Shown here in pieces: positions 46,684 through 56,947 of a DNA stretch of 64,000 bases. Origin of the DNA: JALYXI01 sp963795835 (GTDB taxonomy: Bacteria > Acidobacteriota > Terriglobia > Bryobacterales > Bryobacteraceae); NCBI GenBank assembly GCA_963795835.1, contig CAWCJC010000007.1, positions 124,001 to 188,000 of the forward strand, in the 5' to 3' direction. Each line of letters begins with the position of its first letter. Within the stretch, counting starts at the first letter, position 1. The translations under genes were made by a program, and so were the position numbers. The notes below the pieces were generated by a model. That model worked only from the letters and a program-made list of their open reading frames with translations, did not search any database and was not told the origin of the DNA.

Positions 46684-48751
46684 TTACTGCTGCTTGATTT
46701 CGAACTCGCCGGTCTTTGCCGCAGATTCGAAAAACGAGATTACCCTTTGAATCGGCTGCGGCCCGTACTCCGCGCTCAAGGCATTCCGGATATCGAGCAC
46801 ACTCCGCTTTCCATCCGCGAAGCCACGCATCTCCATGGTGTTGTATTGCTGCCGGGAAGCTTCAGCCGGATCTGTGCGAGCACCCCCGCCGCCTCCGCCC
46901 CCGCCGAATCCGGTAGGCGCGGGCTTCTTTCGCACCGGAACCATGCGGGCGGCTTTCTGGTCGTCGGCCGACATCGCCGCTTCCTTCGCAGCGATCCCCA
47001 GTGCCCCCGCATACTGCTTCAAACGCGCCAAATCGCCGCTCTCACCGGTTGTGACAAAGACACTGGCCAGACCGTCGATCTTGGCCGCTGCCGCTTCGTC
47101 CTCGGCCAGCACCATCGCCGAACGGATAGCCGCGCCTTCGCGGACATAAGCTTGATGGACCAGGTTTTCAGCGTCAGCATAGCTGCCGTTGTCTCCCAGC
47201 GTCTGTAATGCCAGCCCCAATTGCTCGCCCGTGCGCCGCGCGGCATTCCCCGCTGTGATCTCCGCAATCCGGATGGCCGAGGCGCCTTTCGCGTTCGCCA
47301 TCACGCTTAAGCTTGAGAGCCCGATGAATGCCGCTCTCTTTAACTGCGTCGGATCGGCGTTGTAAATCCGGTCCTCGCTGGTGTGATACCCGACATCGGG
47401 CCAGTTATTGAACAGCACCGCCGGAATCCCGAACTGCAGGAACACGGCATGGTCGCTCGATCCATAATGCTTGTCGATGTTGTAGTAGAACTGATCCCGC
47501 GTGCCCTGAGGATCCACAATCGGATAGCGGTACGAATACGCCACGCGCCGGTTTTGCACCTTTTCGCGATTGGTGTCGCCGACGTATTCAAAGAACTGCT
47601 GCGTCACCTCGTTGATAAAGCTGTTCACTGAATAAGGCGTGCGCATCAGGTGGAGGCTGTTATGGTTCTTCGTGACATCTTCGCCCACCATATCCATGCT
47701 GATTGCCGCCACCATCCGCTTTGCTTCTTCCGGATACCGCTCCAGATAAGCGCGCGTGCCTTGAATTTCCGGTATCCAGAGGAAGCGAACCGTGCGCCGG
47801 GGCCGCGGGAGGACGCCATCATCGATCAGCTTCTTCCAAGCCCTCGCCACTTCGAGCGCGGTCGCAGAACCCGAGGCATCGTCGAGCGCGCCCTGTTTCG
47901 CGATTCCCTCGAACAAGTGCCCGGTCATTGCCAGCTCTTCAGTCGATTCCCCGTTACCTTTGATGACGCAAGTGGGTACCTGCATCTCGGCATCGTATTC
48001 GGTAGCCTTCACGAGCGCGTGGACATTCAGCGGCATTCGTTTCTCCGCCATCTCCACCAGTTCCGTGCCTAAGCGATGGCTCAGGATAATGCCGAACGTA
48101 GTCTTCTGAGCGTCTGCGCCGGCGCCGGGACGCCCGCCTAAACCCTGCCAGGCAATTTCATCGGGATGGTCGATCGGCTTGCCTGTGCTGTTTGCAAAGG
48201 TGACGACACCGGCTGCGCCGAACTCGCGCACGGCAAGGTTATGCACGGGGCCCACGCCGCCGCTGGCCAACACAACTTTACCGGAGACATTCTTATCGAC
48301 GTAATCTTTCTTGTCCTCGCCCGAACCCACCCAGACCATTTCGCGTTGTGACATCGGCCGACTTACTGCCGGTAGCCAGGGAAGCCGCAACATCGCGATA
48401 ACTCATCACCAGCCGCTTCGAGCCATCTTTCCCCAAAAGCCAAAGTTCCGCTTTTTCGCCGTCCCAGGTTTTGTTGGGCAGCTTGAAACGCTCAATGTGA
48501 ACGTCTTCCAAGCCGTACTGCTTCGCCATTTTGTCGATGTAAGCGGCTTCGCGGTACGTGGTGCGGTACTCCTCGGCCAGCCGATCATGCTCATAGGCGG
48601 CAAGTTCGGCGATGTGTTGAAACGCAAGCGTGCCGGAAACCTCATTCACAATCGCCTCCATGGTGCGATCGGGAATCAGGGTTTTCGGGTTCGGCTCATC
48701 CTGCGCAATCAAGACACAGGCAATCGCCGCCAGAAACGCAACTCTGATCAT
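46684..48751 (-). CDS. Exported M28-family zinc aminopeptidase (frameshifted)
   Basis: Start ATG at 48751 with a signal peptide (MIRVAFLAAIACVLIAQDEP). The N-terminal frame ends DVAASLATGSKSADVTTR, and after one base the protein continues EMVWVGSGEDKKDYVDKNVS. A base must be removed near 48341-48347 to join them. The PA-like part has GKVVLASGGVGPVHNLAVRE. Zinc ligands: MTGHLFEG (His), GALDDASGSATALEVAR (Asp), IQGTRAYLERYPEE (Glu), MDMVGED (Asp) and YHTSEDRI (His). It is a periplasmic or secreted aminopeptidase or carboxypeptidase. Confidence 0.85.
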
Positions 48752-48789
48752 GGAGGCTAGTGTAGCTCCAGCCGATGCCGGCGGGTTGG

Positions 48790-49902
48790 CTACTTCCAGT
48801 TATCGCGAGCGTAATGAATAATCGTGTTGAGCGCGGGCCCGCCAGCGACAATATTGTTGTCTTCAGACCCGATCCCAAACACGCCGTTGATTACCTCGTA
48901 CCCGCTCACGGTGCCAATCACGTAAGGTTGCCCGCTCCAAAACCCGAAGAAAGGCCCACCGGAATCGCCGCCCGTGTCGTCGCCATGGTGCTCCAGTTCC
49001 TGTGCGTCGCCATCCTCATCGTCATCGATGGTGTGAATGCCGCCCTGCCAGCTAGGCCGTTCGGCCGTGATCGCCGACGGATACCCCACCAAATTCCAAT
49101 ACGGCCCGCCTTCCCAATTGTCCGCATATGCTTTCGATCCGAAAGAGCCCAGCCAGTCTCCTAATGGATCCTGCAGCCGCATCACGGCCATATCATGAGC
49201 GACCACGCTGTTGTTCGGATTCCAGCCGTGGGCATCCGTTACCCAGGATTGTGCTCCCGGACCGGGCGCCGGGTTGCCGTCGTAATAACCCGCTACGAAA
49301 TGCGCTTTCCAGTTGGAGCCCGAACCCCAAGGCACAATGTGTCCCGCCGTCAGGATCGCGCGAGATCCAATCAAGGTTGCGCTGCCGTAATACGACCAGT
49401 TCGCCGCGGTGGCATCCGTCCACACAAAGATGCGGCCAATGCAGTTATAGGGATAGCTGGAAGGATAGAACGGCATGCGCGCGGGGTACTCACCATAGGC
49501 GCGTCCGGAGTCCGTGGCCATCACCTGCCGGCCGTTGCGCCGGGTCAACATCCTCTGCTCCACGCCAGCCGGCCGCAAGCTGGTGGAAAAACGCGCCCAC
49601 TCCGGGCAGTGTGGCTCAATCGGTCCCGTGGGTTTCGGTAAGGAGCCGACTTCATGCCGGACGGTCTCTCTGACGCGAACCCCCGTAAAGGCTCGCTCCG
49701 GGAGCACAATCATGTGGTCGTCTCCGGAACGGTGCGCCATGCGGGCCGATTCCTGCGCCCAGGTCGTCAGATGGCAAGACGGAACAGAAATGGTCGTGCG
49801 GGCACTCGCTAGAGCGGCCTGAACTTCCGGGGGCGCGGCCTTAGTGGGGACGCGATCTTCCATCCGGGCCAGTTCGCCCAGGGTTTGTGGATTGTGGGAC
49901 AT
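48790..49902 (-). CDS. Trypsin-like (S1/V8-type) serine protease
   Basis: 370 residues. The catalytic triad is readable: SRAILTAGHIVPWGSG (His), VVAHDMAVMRLQDPL (Asp) and DTGGDSGGPFFGFWSGQPYV (Ser). The start MSHNPQTLGELARMEDRVPT shows no signal peptide, so an unusual export or a wrong start is possible; a propeptide of about 125 residues precedes YPYNCIGRIFVWTDATAANW. It is divergent from the BNR gene at 50052. Confidence 0.85.
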   Translation of the reverse strand: MSHNPQTLGELARMEDRVPTKAAPPEVQAALASARTTISVPSCHLTTWAQESARMAHRSGDDHMIVLPERAFTGVRVRETVRHEVGSLPKPTGPIEPHCPEWARFSTSLRPAGVEQRMLTRRNGRQVMATDSGRAYGEYPARMPFYPSSYPYNCIGRIFVWTDATAANWSYYGSATLIGSRAILTAGHIVPWGSGSNWKAHFVAGYYDGNPAPGPGAQSWVTDAHGWNPNNSVVAHDMAVMRLQDPLGDWLGSFGSKAYADNWEGGPYWNLVGYPSAITAERPSWQGGIHTIDDDEDGDAQELEHHGDDTGGDSGGPFFGFWSGQPYVIGTVSGYEVINGVFGIGSEDNNIVAGGPALNTIIHYARDNWK

Positions 49903-50051
49903 GTTGCTCTCCTGCGCATACAGTGCAAGGGAGCGGAATATCGTTTCAACCCGGAGACTTCCCTTCCCCGCAGCGTTTAGCTCACAATACAGGGCGTAGG
50001 GGCAAGTCAGATTTATGGCAATCGCGGATCAGTTCTGCCAAACTGAACAAA

Positions 50052-51981
50052 GTGTCTCGGGTGCTAAAGCTTTTGGTTCTCTTGGCGGCGCCGCTCTACG
50101 CAGGTTGGGAGGCGATTGGACCTTTCGGGGGTGCAACCAATACCGTTCAGGCCGATCCGACCCGCCCCGGCGTTGTCCTCGCCGGAACCAGTAACGCACT
50201 TCTGTTTCGCTCCGAGGATGGGGGCTCGCACTGGCTATCGGTACCGTTCCTGCCTTCGCTTCGTTCTGTTCTGCACTCCCTCGTTATCGATCGCGACGGC
50301 ACTTATCTCGCCGGCATTGCCAGCGACGCTCCTGAACTGAATGGTCTGTATCGTAGCGTGGATTCCGGAAAGTCGTGGCAGCAGGTGGAGGGTTTGCGGG
50401 GCCGAGAGATTTGGTCGGTGGCGGTGTGGCAGGCAGATCCTAAAGTGATCGCGGCCGGTGCCCGTGATGGAGTTGAACTCACCGAGGACGGCGGTAAAAG
50501 CTGGAGACGGATCTCACCTGAGGAAAACCGCGAGCTTCAGCCGGTGGTCTCGCTCGCGTTTCATCCCACGGAAAAACAGATTCTCTATGCCGGTACGCCG
50601 CATCTTCCCTGGAAAACTTCGGATGGCGGTGTGACCTGGCACTCGGTTCATGCGGGAATGCTGGACGATTCCGACGTCTTCTCGCTTCAAGTTGATTGGA
50701 AAAATCCCGAACACGTTTTTGCTACTGCCTGCAGCGGTATTTATAAAAGCTCTAACTCCGCCGGTCTGTGGTCGAAGATGACCGGGGCGCAGGGCGCATC
50801 ATACCGGACGTACGTTGTTGCGCAGGACCCTCATAATTCCGACTGTGGTTTTCGCGGGCACCACTGGGGGCTTGGTCCGCTCAAACGATTCGGGCGTAAC
50901 CTGGCGCAAGTTGAACGATGATGCCAGCCGCTTCGTCGCTTTCGATCCAGTAAAGCCTGGCCGTATCTGGGTAGCCACGGATCAGCACGGCATCCTCCGG
51001 AGCGATGATTCAGGCGACCACCTGACCGAGGTGAACCAGGGGCTCTGTAACCGTCACTTCTCGGCCCTTGGTTCTGATGGCCAGAGGCTCTTTACGACCT
51101 CTATTTACGAATCGCAAACCGGTGGAGTGTTTCGTTTGGACCCAACCGACACGCCCACGTGGGAACGGATCGGAACGGCGGCCGCGCTCCAGGGTGAGCA
51201 GATTCTGAAAATTGTAGCGGTGCCCAACCGCCCCGGACAATTTTATGCCGCCGGATACAACGCTTTCCTGCGTTCTTCCGATTCGGGTAAGTCCTGGACC
51301 CGTTTTGCTGCACCTGCCGGTTCGCGGCGACTTACCTCTCTTCTTCCGCTGCCTGAAGGGATCCTCCTAGGTTCCGAATCGGGATTATTCTCCTCCTCCG
51401 ACGAAGGCGTAACCTGGAAACGAACTTCTTTCTTTCCCCCATCCACGCGAATTCTCTCACTTATTTCATTATCGGAAGATAAAGTCGCGGCAATTACTAC
51501 AAATGGGATTGCCATTTCTAAAGATGGCAGCAAGACTTGGGAGTTTATGACTCCCCTTCCGGGGAAACCCCAAGTTTATGGCCTAGTTCAATTTCCTAAC
51601 GGCCGGGTCCTGGCAGCTACCGCGACTGGCCTGAAACAGTCTGATGACTTAGGACTGTCATGGGAACCAGCGTATGGCGGGCTTGAAAAAATCACAGTCA
51701 GCGCTCTGGTTCGCGTGCCAGAACATCCGGAGCGTGTACTTGCGGCGTATTACGGCGATATCTATGAAAGTAACGATCAGGGACGGCACTGGACCAAAGT
51801 ATCTGGAGCTCATTCCTCAATTCAAACCATTGTGGAACTGAACGTGCTCGCCCGTGACCCGAGTCGGGTTTACGCACTTACGAAACACCAAGGTATTTAT
51901 ACTCTTCCGTTGGAAGTAAAGATGACCGGTGCGCAAGACATTGCACCGCAGGTTAGGGAGAATGGGAAAGATCAAGATTAG
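50052..51981 (+). CDS. Exported BNR/Asp-box propeller protein (frameshifted)
   Basis: GTG start at 50052 (VSRVLKLLVLLAAPLYAGWE), a signal peptide, then sortilin/photosynthesis-factor type blades: LLFRSEDGGSHW, LYRSVDSGKSW, VELTEDGGKSW, IYKSSNSAGLW; the frame then changes at CC 50839-50840. Removing one C joins AQDPHNS to TVVFAGTTGGLVRSNDSGVT, and the blades continue (ILRSDDSGDH, LRSSDSGKSWT, FSSSDEGVTWK, DIYESNDQGRHW) to 51981. The repeated Ser/Thr-x-Asp-x-Gly-x-x-W boxes are diagnostic. Function unknown. It ends 15 bases before the OmpA-type gene, so the pair may be one operon. Confidence 0.82.
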
Positions 51982-51996
51982 CCCGACAGGAAAAAA

Positions 51997-53853
51997 ATGA
52001 CGAAAACGATATTACGAATTGCCTTATCTACTCCGCTGCTGGCATCAGCCTTAGTACTCAGCTTGTCCGGCAATGCCGCAGCACAAAATACCGCGAAGTC
52101 CAGTGGCGGCATGTTTATGTCCGATTCCGCGGATTTTATCAACGCTCCTCGCTTTGAGTTGGGCGTCTTCGGTGGAGGCCAGTTTTGGAAACTGAGTCAG
52201 AAGAACAGCATTGCCCCCAATAAGCTGGAGGAGGGTGCAGCCTTCGGCGCGCGTTTCGACGTCGACCTAACGAAGCACTTCGGACTCGAAGTCGCGTGGA
52301 CCTTCTGGGCGGAGAACAATGCTGTGTTTACTCTGGCCCCCGGCGCCCCGACATTCATCAATACGATCGGCTTTGGTAGCCGTAACGGACAGGTGTACGC
52401 CGGCCCCATGCTGTATTTTACTAAGCCACAAAGCAAGATCCGTCCGTTCTTGACAGTTGGACCCGCATATCAATATTTCTGGGTAACTTCCAACGCGAAG
52501 ACACAAGCTCTCTCCACCGCTCTTCCGTATAGCTACATCCATGCAAACCAACTGGATAACTCAGATGGAGCGGCCCTGGTCTACGGCGGCGGCGTGAAGT
52601 ACTTTGCCGGCAAGCGAGTAGACCTTCGCGTGGACGCTCGCGGTATTTTCACTAAGAATCCGCACTTCAACTTGCCGGGCCTTTCAACCGGCCCTAGTTC
52701 CGTTTTCGTACCGCCGGGCGGGATTCAGAATGGCTTGCAGGTTACGGCTGGAATCGGCTACCGTTTCGGATATCGCGAAGCGCCGCCGGTTGTTCCCGTT
52801 GCACCGCCCCCCCCGCCGCCCGCCCCGCGCGATTTCAACATCTCGCTGAGCGCTAGCCCCGCCAGTGTTTGCGCAGGTGACAGCGTAACAGTCACAGCCA
52901 CCTCCAGCATCACCGGAGCGACGCTTGCCTGGACTGTTGGCGGCCAAGCCGTTAGCGGTACCACCAGCTACCAGTTCACGCCCACAGCGACGACTACGGT
53001 ATCCGTTACCGCCCGTTCACAAGGTTATAACGACAGCACCGCTTCAGCTACGGTCGACGTGAAGCCCTACGTGGCCCCGAATGGCAGCGTCACGGCGAAT
53101 CCTTCGTCCTTGACCGTCGGCCAGACCAGCCAGATTTCCTCGAACTTCAACGGACAGTGTGGCGGAACCATCAAACCTGCCACTTACACCGCGTCGGAAG
53201 GCTCTATAAACGGCAACACGTTCGATTCGAGCAGCGTTCAATTTGACGCCGCCAATACCGATGAGCAGACCAAGAACGTGACCATCACCGCAACCGCTAC
53301 CGACGATAAAGGCAACGGCACGGCAACCACCACAATCACGGTCCGCAAGCCCGCCAATGCGAAATTCACCCGTCTTCCCGACCTGATCTTCGCGCCGAAC
53401 TCTTCCCGCGTGAACAATTGCGGTAAGCGACTGCTGCTCGAACAGCTTAAGACGTACCTCGATAAAGACCCGACAGGCCGCGTGGTATTCGTTGGCCACT
53501 CCACGGATCGCGAGCGCATGAAGAACCTTGACCAGATGCGCGCCCTTAACGCAGCTGCCGTCATCAGCGGTGGAAAGGGCATTTGTCTCAACTTCGCCCC
53601 GACCCAGATCTTGATCGATGCCGAAGGAACCAAACAGAATGGCGTGGATTATCAGCCCTTCTTCTGCGGAACCTCGACGACGCCTAAGACCCAGGAACGC
53701 GGTGGTTCCATGGTCAACGCCAACGACAAGACAGCGCAATACCGCCGAGTCGAAGTCTACTTCGTCCCGACGAACGCGCAACTCCCGGCTTCCGTCACGA
53801 ACTACAAGGACGCCACCACTTACAACGTCAACAAGATGGGTTGCCCCAAGTAA
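51997..53853 (+). CDS. Outer membrane beta-barrel protein with Ig-like domains and OmpA-like end
   Basis: 618 residues; AGGAAAAAAA before the ATG and signal peptide (TKTILRIALSTPLLASALVL). Residues about 50-260 form a small beta-barrel (FELGVFGGGQFWKLS, FGARFDVDLTKHFGLEVAWT, VYAGPMLYFTKPQSKIRPFL). A proline run (VAPPPPPPAPRD) leads to two Ig-like domains (ISLSASPASVCAGDSVTVTA and VTANPSSLTVGQTSQI). The C-terminal part (FAPNSSRVNNCGKRLLLEQL then TGRVVFVGHSTDRERMKNLD, MRALNAAAVIS) resembles the OmpA peptidoglycan-binding domain. It probably ties the outer membrane to peptidoglycan. Confidence 0.82.
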   Translation: MTKTILRIALSTPLLASALVLSLSGNAAAQNTAKSSGGMFMSDSADFINAPRFELGVFGGGQFWKLSQKNSIAPNKLEEGAAFGARFDVDLTKHFGLEVAWTFWAENNAVFTLAPGAPTFINTIGFGSRNGQVYAGPMLYFTKPQSKIRPFLTVGPAYQYFWVTSNAKTQALSTALPYSYIHANQLDNSDGAALVYGGGVKYFAGKRVDLRVDARGIFTKNPHFNLPGLSTGPSSVFVPPGGIQNGLQVTAGIGYRFGYREAPPVVPVAPPPPPPAPRDFNISLSASPASVCAGDSVTVTATSSITGATLAWTVGGQAVSGTTSYQFTPTATTTVSVTARSQGYNDSTASATVDVKPYVAPNGSVTANPSSLTVGQTSQISSNFNGQCGGTIKPATYTASEGSINGNTFDSSSVQFDAANTDEQTKNVTITATATDDKGNGTATTTITVRKPANAKFTRLPDLIFAPNSSRVNNCGKRLLLEQLKTYLDKDPTGRVVFVGHSTDRERMKNLDQMRALNAAAVISGGKGICLNFAPTQILIDAEGTKQNGVDYQPFFCGTSTTPKTQERGGSMVNANDKTAQYRRVEVYFVPTNAQLPASVTNYKDATTYNVNKMGCPK

Positions 53854-53872
53854 CCTGACTTAAACCGAATAA

Positions 53873-53905
53873 AAAAGGGCCGCCTCGAAAGGGGCGGCCC
53901 TTTTG
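53873..53905 (+). terminator. Intrinsic terminator after the OmpA-type gene
   Basis: AAGGGCCGCC pairs with GGCGGCCCTT, a 10-bp stem, short loop, followed by TTTTGCG. A run of A precedes it, so it may work in both directions. Confidence 0.85.
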
Positions 53906-53922
53906 CGTTATAGAATCAGCAC

Positions 53923-54300
53923 ATGACTGACACCATGACGGTAGGAACCAAGCTTGTAGAACTCTGCAAGCAGGGTAAATTCGAAGAGGCAACCAACACT
54001 CTTTACAGCCAGGACATCGTGAGCATCGAAGCCGGCGGCGGCGGTGGCATGCCCGCCAGAATGGAAGGTTTAGACGCGATTAGGAAGAAGGGCGAATGGT
54101 GGGTGGCGAATCACGAAATTCACTCGGTTGAAGTGGAAGGCCCGTGGCCGAATAACGACCGCTTTATTGTCCGTTTTAAGATGGATGTGACGCCGAAGGC
54201 CGGCCCCATGGCAGGCAAGCGCATCACTATGGATGAAACAGGTCTTTACACCGTCAAAGACGGCAAAGTGACTGAGGAATCGTTTTTTTACGCTATGTAA
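53923..54300 (+). CDS. SnoaL-like (NTF2 fold) protein
   Basis: 125 residues: MTVGTKLVELCKQGKFEEAT, NTLYSQDIVSIEAGGG, ARMEGLDAIRKKGEWWVANH, NDRFIVRFKMDVTPKAG and DETGLYTVKDGKVTEESFFY. The helix-then-curved-sheet pattern is that of SnoaL/NTF2 folds. The strand NDRFIVRFKMDVT and the terminal TEESFFY are typical. No catalytic residue can be picked with safety. Confidence 0.82.
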   Translation: MTDTMTVGTKLVELCKQGKFEEATNTLYSQDIVSIEAGGGGGMPARMEGLDAIRKKGEWWVANHEIHSVEVEGPWPNNDRFIVRFKMDVTPKAGPMAGKRITMDETGLYTVKDGKVTEESFFYAM

Positions 54301-54306
54301 CAGTGC

Positions 54307-56148
54307 CTACCACAGGTAGTCCTTAGCAATCTCGCGTTTCCCGTATCCGTCGAGCACATGGACGACGCGAATCTTCTTCAACGTCACGGGCGATAACTGG
54401 CCGATCGGGATATACACAATTGTCCGATCGAAACGCGCCGCGATCGAGCGGAATGCCGATCGTGGCGGTTTCGCCGCGACATAAACCACATACTTTTCCA
54501 CCGAATAATCCAAGGCAGCCAGCAACAACCGCTCCGATTTCGTCTCCGCAAAATCGTAATCCGGATCGTGCCAAACGTCATACATGCGGCGCGCCGGCAG
54601 GCTCATCAAGAACCCCCCGTACTCTCCCCGTCCAATTCCGGGCCCGACCAGGTTCTCAAAGGGGAAGGTGGAATAGAATGCCATGTCGCTCTCGTTCTGG
54701 TGCTCACCCAGCCATGTCGTCATGTAGGTATAGCGCCCGGCCTCATCCTCATCGAAAATCACCACCACGCTCCCGACGTTGCCTGAGATCTTGCCATTCT
54801 GTTTCACGAAGATCTTGCCGCCGTGCCAGTTCCGGATGGTTTCGCGCAGGTCGATACCATCGAGCAACGAGGTAGTGAATGGCTCCGTTCGGGATCGCTC
54901 CTCAGAGAGAATGCTCTTGCCTTTCTTCTTGAGATAGCGCCCGTAAGCCTCAATTACCAGGTCTTCGGGAGGGTAGGAACAGATGCTGTCTCCATTCAAT
55001 TCGCTTGCCCATTCGCCCGGAATCTTCTCCTTCTTCCGAGCTTTCAGCCCCACCGGACGCAGCCGCCGTTTCGCGCTGGGCAGCCGCCGCCGCAGGCGCA
55101 TCCTCTTCGTATCGAGAAACACCTCTTCGGCCGAAAGCTTCGCGGTCTGCAAGTCGGTTGCTTCTTTCTGCGGCGAGTAGCGTCCAGCCGCTTCCCACAC
55201 CTCCCAAGCGTAGTTGTCATCCACGACGGACCGGGCGGCGATCGTTAGATCGAAGAGCGACGCTACAAGGTCCCGGTTCATGTGGGCCAGATTGCGCGCA
55301 TAGCGCAGCAACGTGGTCCGCTGCCAGTGCTGAACCTGCTCGCCCGCGTTTTTCTCGTACTGCTTCTCCGCCTCGCGGAACAGGGCTATCTGCTCGACGC
55401 GCCGGTCCACATAATGTGCGCCGCTTCGGAAAACTTCATAACGTAGCGAAAGCGCCGGATACTCCTGCATGATTTCGCCCAGGCAATCCGGATGCGGGTT
55501 TAGCAGCTCGATTCCCTCACGCCGTTCCCGCGTCATCGGTTGAGCCTGCGGCCGTTCCATCGCATCAAGGACGGGGTCAAGCAAATTCAGCGACAACACC
55601 ACAAATATGTTCGCCAGCGGATCGCAACCCTGCAGCTTCCATGCGATCCCATCGGCGTGCCGCTCGATCTCCTCCGATCGCTCCTGCGGGAACAGGCGGT
55701 AACTTTCGACATAACTCGCAATCGGGATACTGCGCAGCGAGTACGTATCGGGATAGCTATCCGGAAGATGCGGACGCTGACCCGAATCGGGATCGGTAAA
55801 AACCACCTGAGCGCCGATTTCCAATGCCGTTCGGATTGCTTCGGTAAAGGGATCGGCCGGCTCGACGACAACGTAGACCGCTTCGTCCGGATCGTCGCCC
55901 TCAGGATACAGGATTACCGAAATTTCCGGCAGTCGGCGCACGGCTCGAACCCAAGCCGACCGCAGGGCGACAGGTAATTCCAGAGCCACCACTTTCGGCA
56001 ATTCGCGGACAATCGCCCTGCGCACTTCGGCCGCGAATTCCATGCGTCCGGGGACTACGGGGAAGTACAGGAACCGCCCGCGCCGCAGGTTGGAGAAATC
56101 AGGAAGCTGGAGTGTTTCCGGCTCGGGCATAACGCAACGCTTCCTCAC
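54307..56148 (-). CDS. Large protein of unknown function, partner of a MoxR ATPase
   Basis: 613 residues from 56148; a second ATG at 56130 (MPEPETLQLPDFSNLRRGRF) may be the true start. It overlaps the MoxR gene by up to 50 bases. The beginning, RGRFLYFPVVPGRMEFAAEV then RRAIVRELPKVVALELPVAL, recalls the ChaN/TraB/EreA-like opening of DUF5682 proteins, which are known with MoxR ATPases and VWA proteins. The middle is helical (RTTLLRYARNLAHMNRDLVA) and very basic near residue 350 (RMRLRRRLPSAKRRLR). The end is beta-rich (GKISGNVGSVVVIFDEDEAG, RIVHVLDGYGKR-like text). No signal peptide, no transmembrane helix. No VWA or SWIM gene lies next to it, so this would be a short version. Function not known. 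Confidence 0.65.
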   Translation of the reverse strand: MRKRCVMPEPETLQLPDFSNLRRGRFLYFPVVPGRMEFAAEVRRAIVRELPKVVALELPVALRSAWVRAVRRLPEISVILYPEGDDPDEAVYVVVEPADPFTEAIRTALEIGAQVVFTDPDSGQRPHLPDSYPDTYSLRSIPIASYVESYRLFPQERSEEIERHADGIAWKLQGCDPLANIFVVLSLNLLDPVLDAMERPQAQPMTRERREGIELLNPHPDCLGEIMQEYPALSLRYEVFRSGAHYVDRRVEQIALFREAEKQYEKNAGEQVQHWQRTTLLRYARNLAHMNRDLVASLFDLTIAARSVVDDNYAWEVWEAAGRYSPQKEATDLQTAKLSAEEVFLDTKRMRLRRRLPSAKRRLRPVGLKARKKEKIPGEWASELNGDSICSYPPEDLVIEAYGRYLKKKGKSILSEERSRTEPFTTSLLDGIDLRETIRNWHGGKIFVKQNGKISGNVGSVVVIFDEDEAGRYTYMTTWLGEHQNESDMAFYSTFPFENLVGPGIGRGEYGGFLMSLPARRMYDVWHDPDYDFAETKSERLLLAALDYSVEKYVVYVAAKPPRSAFRSIAARFDRTIVYIPIGQLSPVTLKKIRVVHVLDGYGKREIAKDYLW

Positions 56149-56941
56149 CTAGAACTTCCGCCACCGCTGTTTCCAGCGCCTCTCGCTCATGCCTCGGCTC
56201 CGTCGCAAGGCTTCTCAGCTTAATGGCGAAGCGCCCGATGTTGATGCCATCCCGCACGCTATAGCGCTCATCGGCGGCATGCGCGTGCTGCAGGAAATCG
56301 GTGACGTATTTGAGCACACGGTCCTCGGCGAAGGGCAGGTTTTCGCGCAGAATCATGAGTTCTTCCTCGCGCTCCGGGAAATCGATCAGGATTTGCGGCT
56401 GCAGGCGCGAATGGATGTACTCAGGAAGTTCAAAGGTAGAGGCGTCGTCATTCATGGTGGTGACCATGCGGAAGTTCGGATGCGCTTTGATCTTGATGCC
56501 GGCCACCACGCTTTCCACATACCGGCGGTTGTCAAGGAGCGGCGCGAGCGAAGCCCAACTCTTCTCGCTCATGCGGTTGCCTTCGTCCAGGATCACGATA
56601 CCTCCCATCAGCATCGCGGTTACCAGCCCACTGGCCACATATCGGAGCTTGCCCTCGCCTTCGATTACGGGCGTCACCAATAAGTCCTCAGGCCGCGTAT
56701 CCAGGGTTGCCTGCATGATATAGACATCGCGCCCCATCCGTTTCGCGGCAGCGTAGGCAAGAGTGGTCTTGCCCACACCCGGCTTGCCAAGCAGCCGCGG
56801 ACTCATCGGAAAGTCCTGCTCGTTGACCACCAGCCAGGCGGCAAGCAGCTGCCGCATGAGTTCTTCCTGCCCCACCCACCGAATCGGCAGCACATCGGGA
56901 TGGGCCAGATGTAACGTGACGCCATCGATTTCAACAGTCAT
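56099..56941 (-). CDS. MoxR-type AAA+ ATPase
   Basis: 280 residues. Walker A GKPGVGKT is at residues 52-59 and Walker B IVILDE at 115-120. Sensor-1-like TTMNDDASTFELP is at about 158-170; RTHP-like residues and the C-terminal lid follow (YSVRDGINIGRFAIKLRS). MoxR ATPases act as chaperones for metal insertion or complex assembly, usually with VWA or large partner proteins. Here its last 50 bases overlap the large unknown gene, so the two are translated together and may form one machine. The gene upstream (TPR lipoprotein) ends six bases before its start, so it may belong to the same operon. Confidence 0.88.
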   Translation of the reverse strand: MTVEIDGVTLHLAHPDVLPIRWVGQEELMRQLLAAWLVVNEQDFPMSPRLLGKPGVGKTTLAYAAAKRMGRDVYIMQATLDTRPEDLLVTPVIEGEGKLRYVASGLVTAMLMGGIVILDEGNRMSEKSWASLAPLLDNRRYVESVVAGIKIKAHPNFRMVTTMNDDASTFELPEYIHSRLQPQILIDFPEREEELMILRENLPFAEDRVLKYVTDFLQHAHAADERYSVRDGINIGRFAIKLRSLATEPRHEREALETAVAEVLGEEALRYARAGNTPAS

Positions 56942-56947
56942 GAGGTT

